From Shewanella woodyi ATCC 51908 (GTDB taxonomy: Bacteria; Pseudomonadota; Gammaproteobacteria; Enterobacterales; Shewanellaceae): 64,000 nucleotides of DNA. Of this stretch, positions 62,048 through 64,000 are shown piece by piece. Location: the NCBI RefSeq assembly GCF_000019525.1, contig NC_010506.1, forward strand, positions 1,984,001-2,048,000, in the 5' to 3' direction. Every line of letters begins with the position of its first letter. The stretch's first letter is position 1. A program made the translations under genes and the position numbers. The notes under the pieces are model-generated. The model ran no database searches and was not told where the DNA came from. It worked only from the letters and a program-made list of their open reading frames with translations.

Positions 62048-64000
62048 GTGTTACACAAAACCAAAAAAATAATCATTGCAGGCATTAGTGCCTTAGTTTT
62101 GTTGGGCACGCAAGCACAAGCTGCTATGCCGTCTCCGCAGATGATAGAGCAATTTAAGAACTTGCCTGCTTCAGAACAGCAAAGACTTGCTAAACAGTAC
62201 GGTATCGACCCTTCAATGTTAGGTGGCGGGGCTAGCTCACAGCAGCAGCTAGAAAATCCTACTCTTGTTAATGAGAGACAAAACTTTGATCGAAATGGTC
62301 AACCTATCTATGAGCAGGATAAAGATAAAGAAGAGCTCGATTTTGATGAAGATAAAGCGAAAACTGAACTGAAACGTTTTGGCTATGATCTCTTTAGAGG
62401 TGAGCCTACTACATTTGCGCCAGTTTCAGATGTTCCTGTACCTAGTGAATATTTAGTCGGTCCTGGTGACAATATTAAAGTCCAACTTTACGGTAAAGAT
62501 AACAAAGAATACGACTTAGTTATTAACCGTGAGGGTGAGATTCAATTCCCTGAGCTTGGGCCAATCTCAGTTAACGGATTAACTTTTGCCGAGCTACGAA
62601 AAATCTTAACTTCCCGTATCAGCGAGCAGATGATAGGTATCGAATCTAACATCACCATGGGTAAGCTGCGCTCTATTCGTATTTTTGTTGCTGGTGATGC
62701 CTACAAGCCTGGTTCATACACTGTTTCAAGTTTATCTACGATAACTCAAGCACTGTTTGTTTCAGGTGGTGTAAATGAGATTGGTTCACTGCGTAATATT
62801 CAGCTAAAGCGTAATGGCAAATTAATCGGCACCATGGATCTTTACGATCTGCTTATGCGTGGCGATGCATCTAGCGATCTAATGCTCCGCTCTGGTGATG
62901 TGGTATTTATCCCATCAGTGGGTGGTTTAGTTCGTGTGACCGGTGAGGTTCGTCGTCCTGCTATCTATGAGTTAAAAAACCGTGAAACACTGGCTGATGT
63001 TTTATCCATGGCTGCGGGTTTAAAGTCGGGTGCTTATCCAAGAAGTAGTAGTATAGAGCGTTTCAATACGAATGGTTTAAAAACAGTTAAAAATGTTGAC
63101 CTTACTTCAGCACAAGGTCAAAAAGTTAAGGCTCTAGCGGGTGATGTTGTACGTGTAAAATCTGCTTCTAATCAGTTTGAAGACGCCATCACAGTTGTTG
63201 GTGCAGTTGTAAGGCCAGGTAAGTATCAATGGTATCAAGGTCAAAAGATTAGCGATCTGGTTCCGTCAATTTGGGGCGATCTATCGGCTTCTGCAGACTT
63301 AGACTATGGCATTATTGTTCGTGAAGTTAATCAGTACGGTGATATTGAAGTCCATCAATTTGAGCCCGGTAAAGCTATCAGTCAAAAAGTTGCAACTGAT
63401 GACCTACTATTAAATGCACGTGATAAGGTTATCTTCTTCAACTTTAGTGATAAAAGTCAAAATCGTTACGAGTTAAATAAATTAGTTAAAGAACGCGTTT
63501 TAAAGGTCACTGAGCTTGCTGGTGACTCATTGGTTGGTAACGATCTTTTTAAAGCTGGCTTTGCGCAACTGCAACAGAAAGGGTTAACAGAGCGAAGTGA
63601 GATCGGTGGTGTTGTTATCGCAAAAGAGGCTGATGATAACGAGCAGCAAGCCATTATTGGGGAGGTCAACAAGATGTTGATTAACCTGTTTGATGATAAA
63701 GACTTGATAAAGCTTAGTTCGGCGATGAACCGCAGTGAGCTGCTTTACCCTGTTGTGATGAAATTAACCACTCAAGGTCGTTCAGGCAAAGAGGTTAAAG
63801 TTGTCGCTGTTAATGGCAAGGTTCGTCACTCTGGTATCTATCCACTAGCCGTAAATGCAAGAGTTGATGACTTAATAAAAGCGGGTGGTGGCCTTCAAGA
63901 AGGTGCCTATACCGCAAGAGCAGAATTAACAAGCACCTTAATAGACAGCCAAGGCTCAAGTATTCAACATCAAAATATCGATCTGAAAGCAGCTATTCAA
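62048..64000 (+). CDS. Polysaccharide export protein with SLBB repeats (partial)
   Basis: An open frame from GTG 62048 to the right edge: 651 codons with no stop. It starts MLHKTKKIIIAGISALVLLG with a signal peptide cut near AQAAMP; there is no lipobox Cys. An acidic region (about 80-115) precedes a polysaccharide export (Poly_export) domain (about 137-225; SEYLVGPGDNIKVQLYGKDN), then repeated SLBB folds (FVAGDAYKPGSYTVSSLSTI; VTGEVRRPAIYELKNRETLA; VVGAVVRPGKYQWYQGQKIS; VNGKVRHSGIYPLAVNARVD). It is a Wza-like outer-membrane export component, larger than Wza, and is the first gene of an RfaH-type cluster. Confidence 0.9.
   Translation, partial: MLHKTKKIIIAGISALVLLGTQAQAAMPSPQMIEQFKNLPASEQQRLAKQYGIDPSMLGGGASSQQQLENPTLVNERQNFDRNGQPIYEQDKDKEELDFDEDKAKTELKRFGYDLFRGEPTTFAPVSDVPVPSEYLVGPGDNIKVQLYGKDNKEYDLVINREGEIQFPELGPISVNGLTFAELRKILTSRISEQMIGIESNITMGKLRSIRIFVAGDAYKPGSYTVSSLSTITQALFVSGGVNEIGSLRNIQLKRNGKLIGTMDLYDLLMRGDASSDLMLRSGDVVFIPSVGGLVRVTGEVRRPAIYELKNRETLADVLSMAAGLKSGAYPRSSSIERFNTNGLKTVKNVDLTSAQGQKVKALAGDVVRVKSASNQFEDAITVVGAVVRPGKYQWYQGQKISDLVPSIWGDLSASADLDYGIIVREVNQYGDIEVHQFEPGKAISQKVATDDLLLNARDKVIFFNFSDKSQNRYELNKLVKERVLKVTELAGDSLVGNDLFKAGFAQLQQKGLTERSEIGGVVIAKEADDNEQQAIIGEVNKMLINLFDDKDLIKLSSAMNRSELLYPVVMKLTTQGRSGKEVKVVAVNGKVRHSGIYPLAVNARVDDLIKAGGGLQEGAYTARAELTSTLIDSQGSSIQHQNIDLKAAIQ

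Noticed and set aside
1..64000. rRNA or tRNA genes
   Set aside because: I saw no cloverleaf-like or rRNA-like sequence in the gaps; no dedicated covariance search could be run.

Overview
The window is a Shewanella-type (gammaproteobacterial) chromosome segment. About 51 kb of it is a nearly complete primary polar flagellum and chemotaxis locus. Assignment to Shewanella rests on gene order (flgP tail, flgNMA, cheV-cheR, flgB-L, two flagellins, flaG-fliD-fliT-fliS, flrABC, fliE-R, flhBAFG, fliA, cheYZAB, parC-parP, cheW, DUF2802) and on protein character. The species cannot be told from the sequence alone.

Layout. 1-356: end of an LPP20/FlgP-type gene. 634-2183 (minus strand): flgN, flgM, flgA. 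2395-4275: cheV and cheR. 4550-11227: rod, hook and ring genes flgB to flgI. 11405-15577: flgJKL. 15657-20231: flaA, flaB, flaG, fliD, a fliT-like gene and fliS. 20543-24683: regulators flrA, flrB, flrC. 24902-38429: basal body, switch and export genes fliE to fliR and flhB. 38609-43730: flhA, flhF, flhG, fliA. 43760-51673: cheY, cheZ, cheA, cheB, an unknown membrane-anchored protein, parC, parP, cheW and a DUF2802 protein. On the minus strand at 51957-54249 sits a pair made of a short FlhB C-terminal homologue and a second FliK-like protein. The rest is mlaA-like, rssB-like, a POT peptide transporter (minus strand), rfaH, and the start of an SLBB-type polysaccharide export gene that runs off the right edge.

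Regulation read from sequence. Seven GG-N10-GC sigma-54 promoters lie ahead of flgB, flgF, flgJ, flrB, fliE, fliK and flhA. Two good sigma-28 promoters (TAAA-N15-GCCGNTAN) lie ahead of flgM (minus strand) and flaB. This fits the FlrA, then FlrBC, then FliA hierarchy known from Vibrio and Shewanella: FlrA with sigma-54 switches on flrBC and early fli genes, FlrC the hook-basal-body genes, and FliA flgM and the filament gene flaB. flaA has no matching sigma-28 site.

Most interesting items: (a) CheA carries three copies of a DEFExLLDxLHG motif between its P1 and dimerisation domains, resembling the CheY-docking tails of FliM and CheZ in the same locus; (b) rfaH is followed by a leader of about 1.1 kb with three ops/JUMPstart-like elements before the polysaccharide export gene; (c) a 268-bp inverted-repeat element resembling a MITE ends 19 bp before the rssB-like start codon; (d) four intergenic regions share a mosaic of dispersed palindromic repeats; (e) the second FliK and FhlB-like pair.
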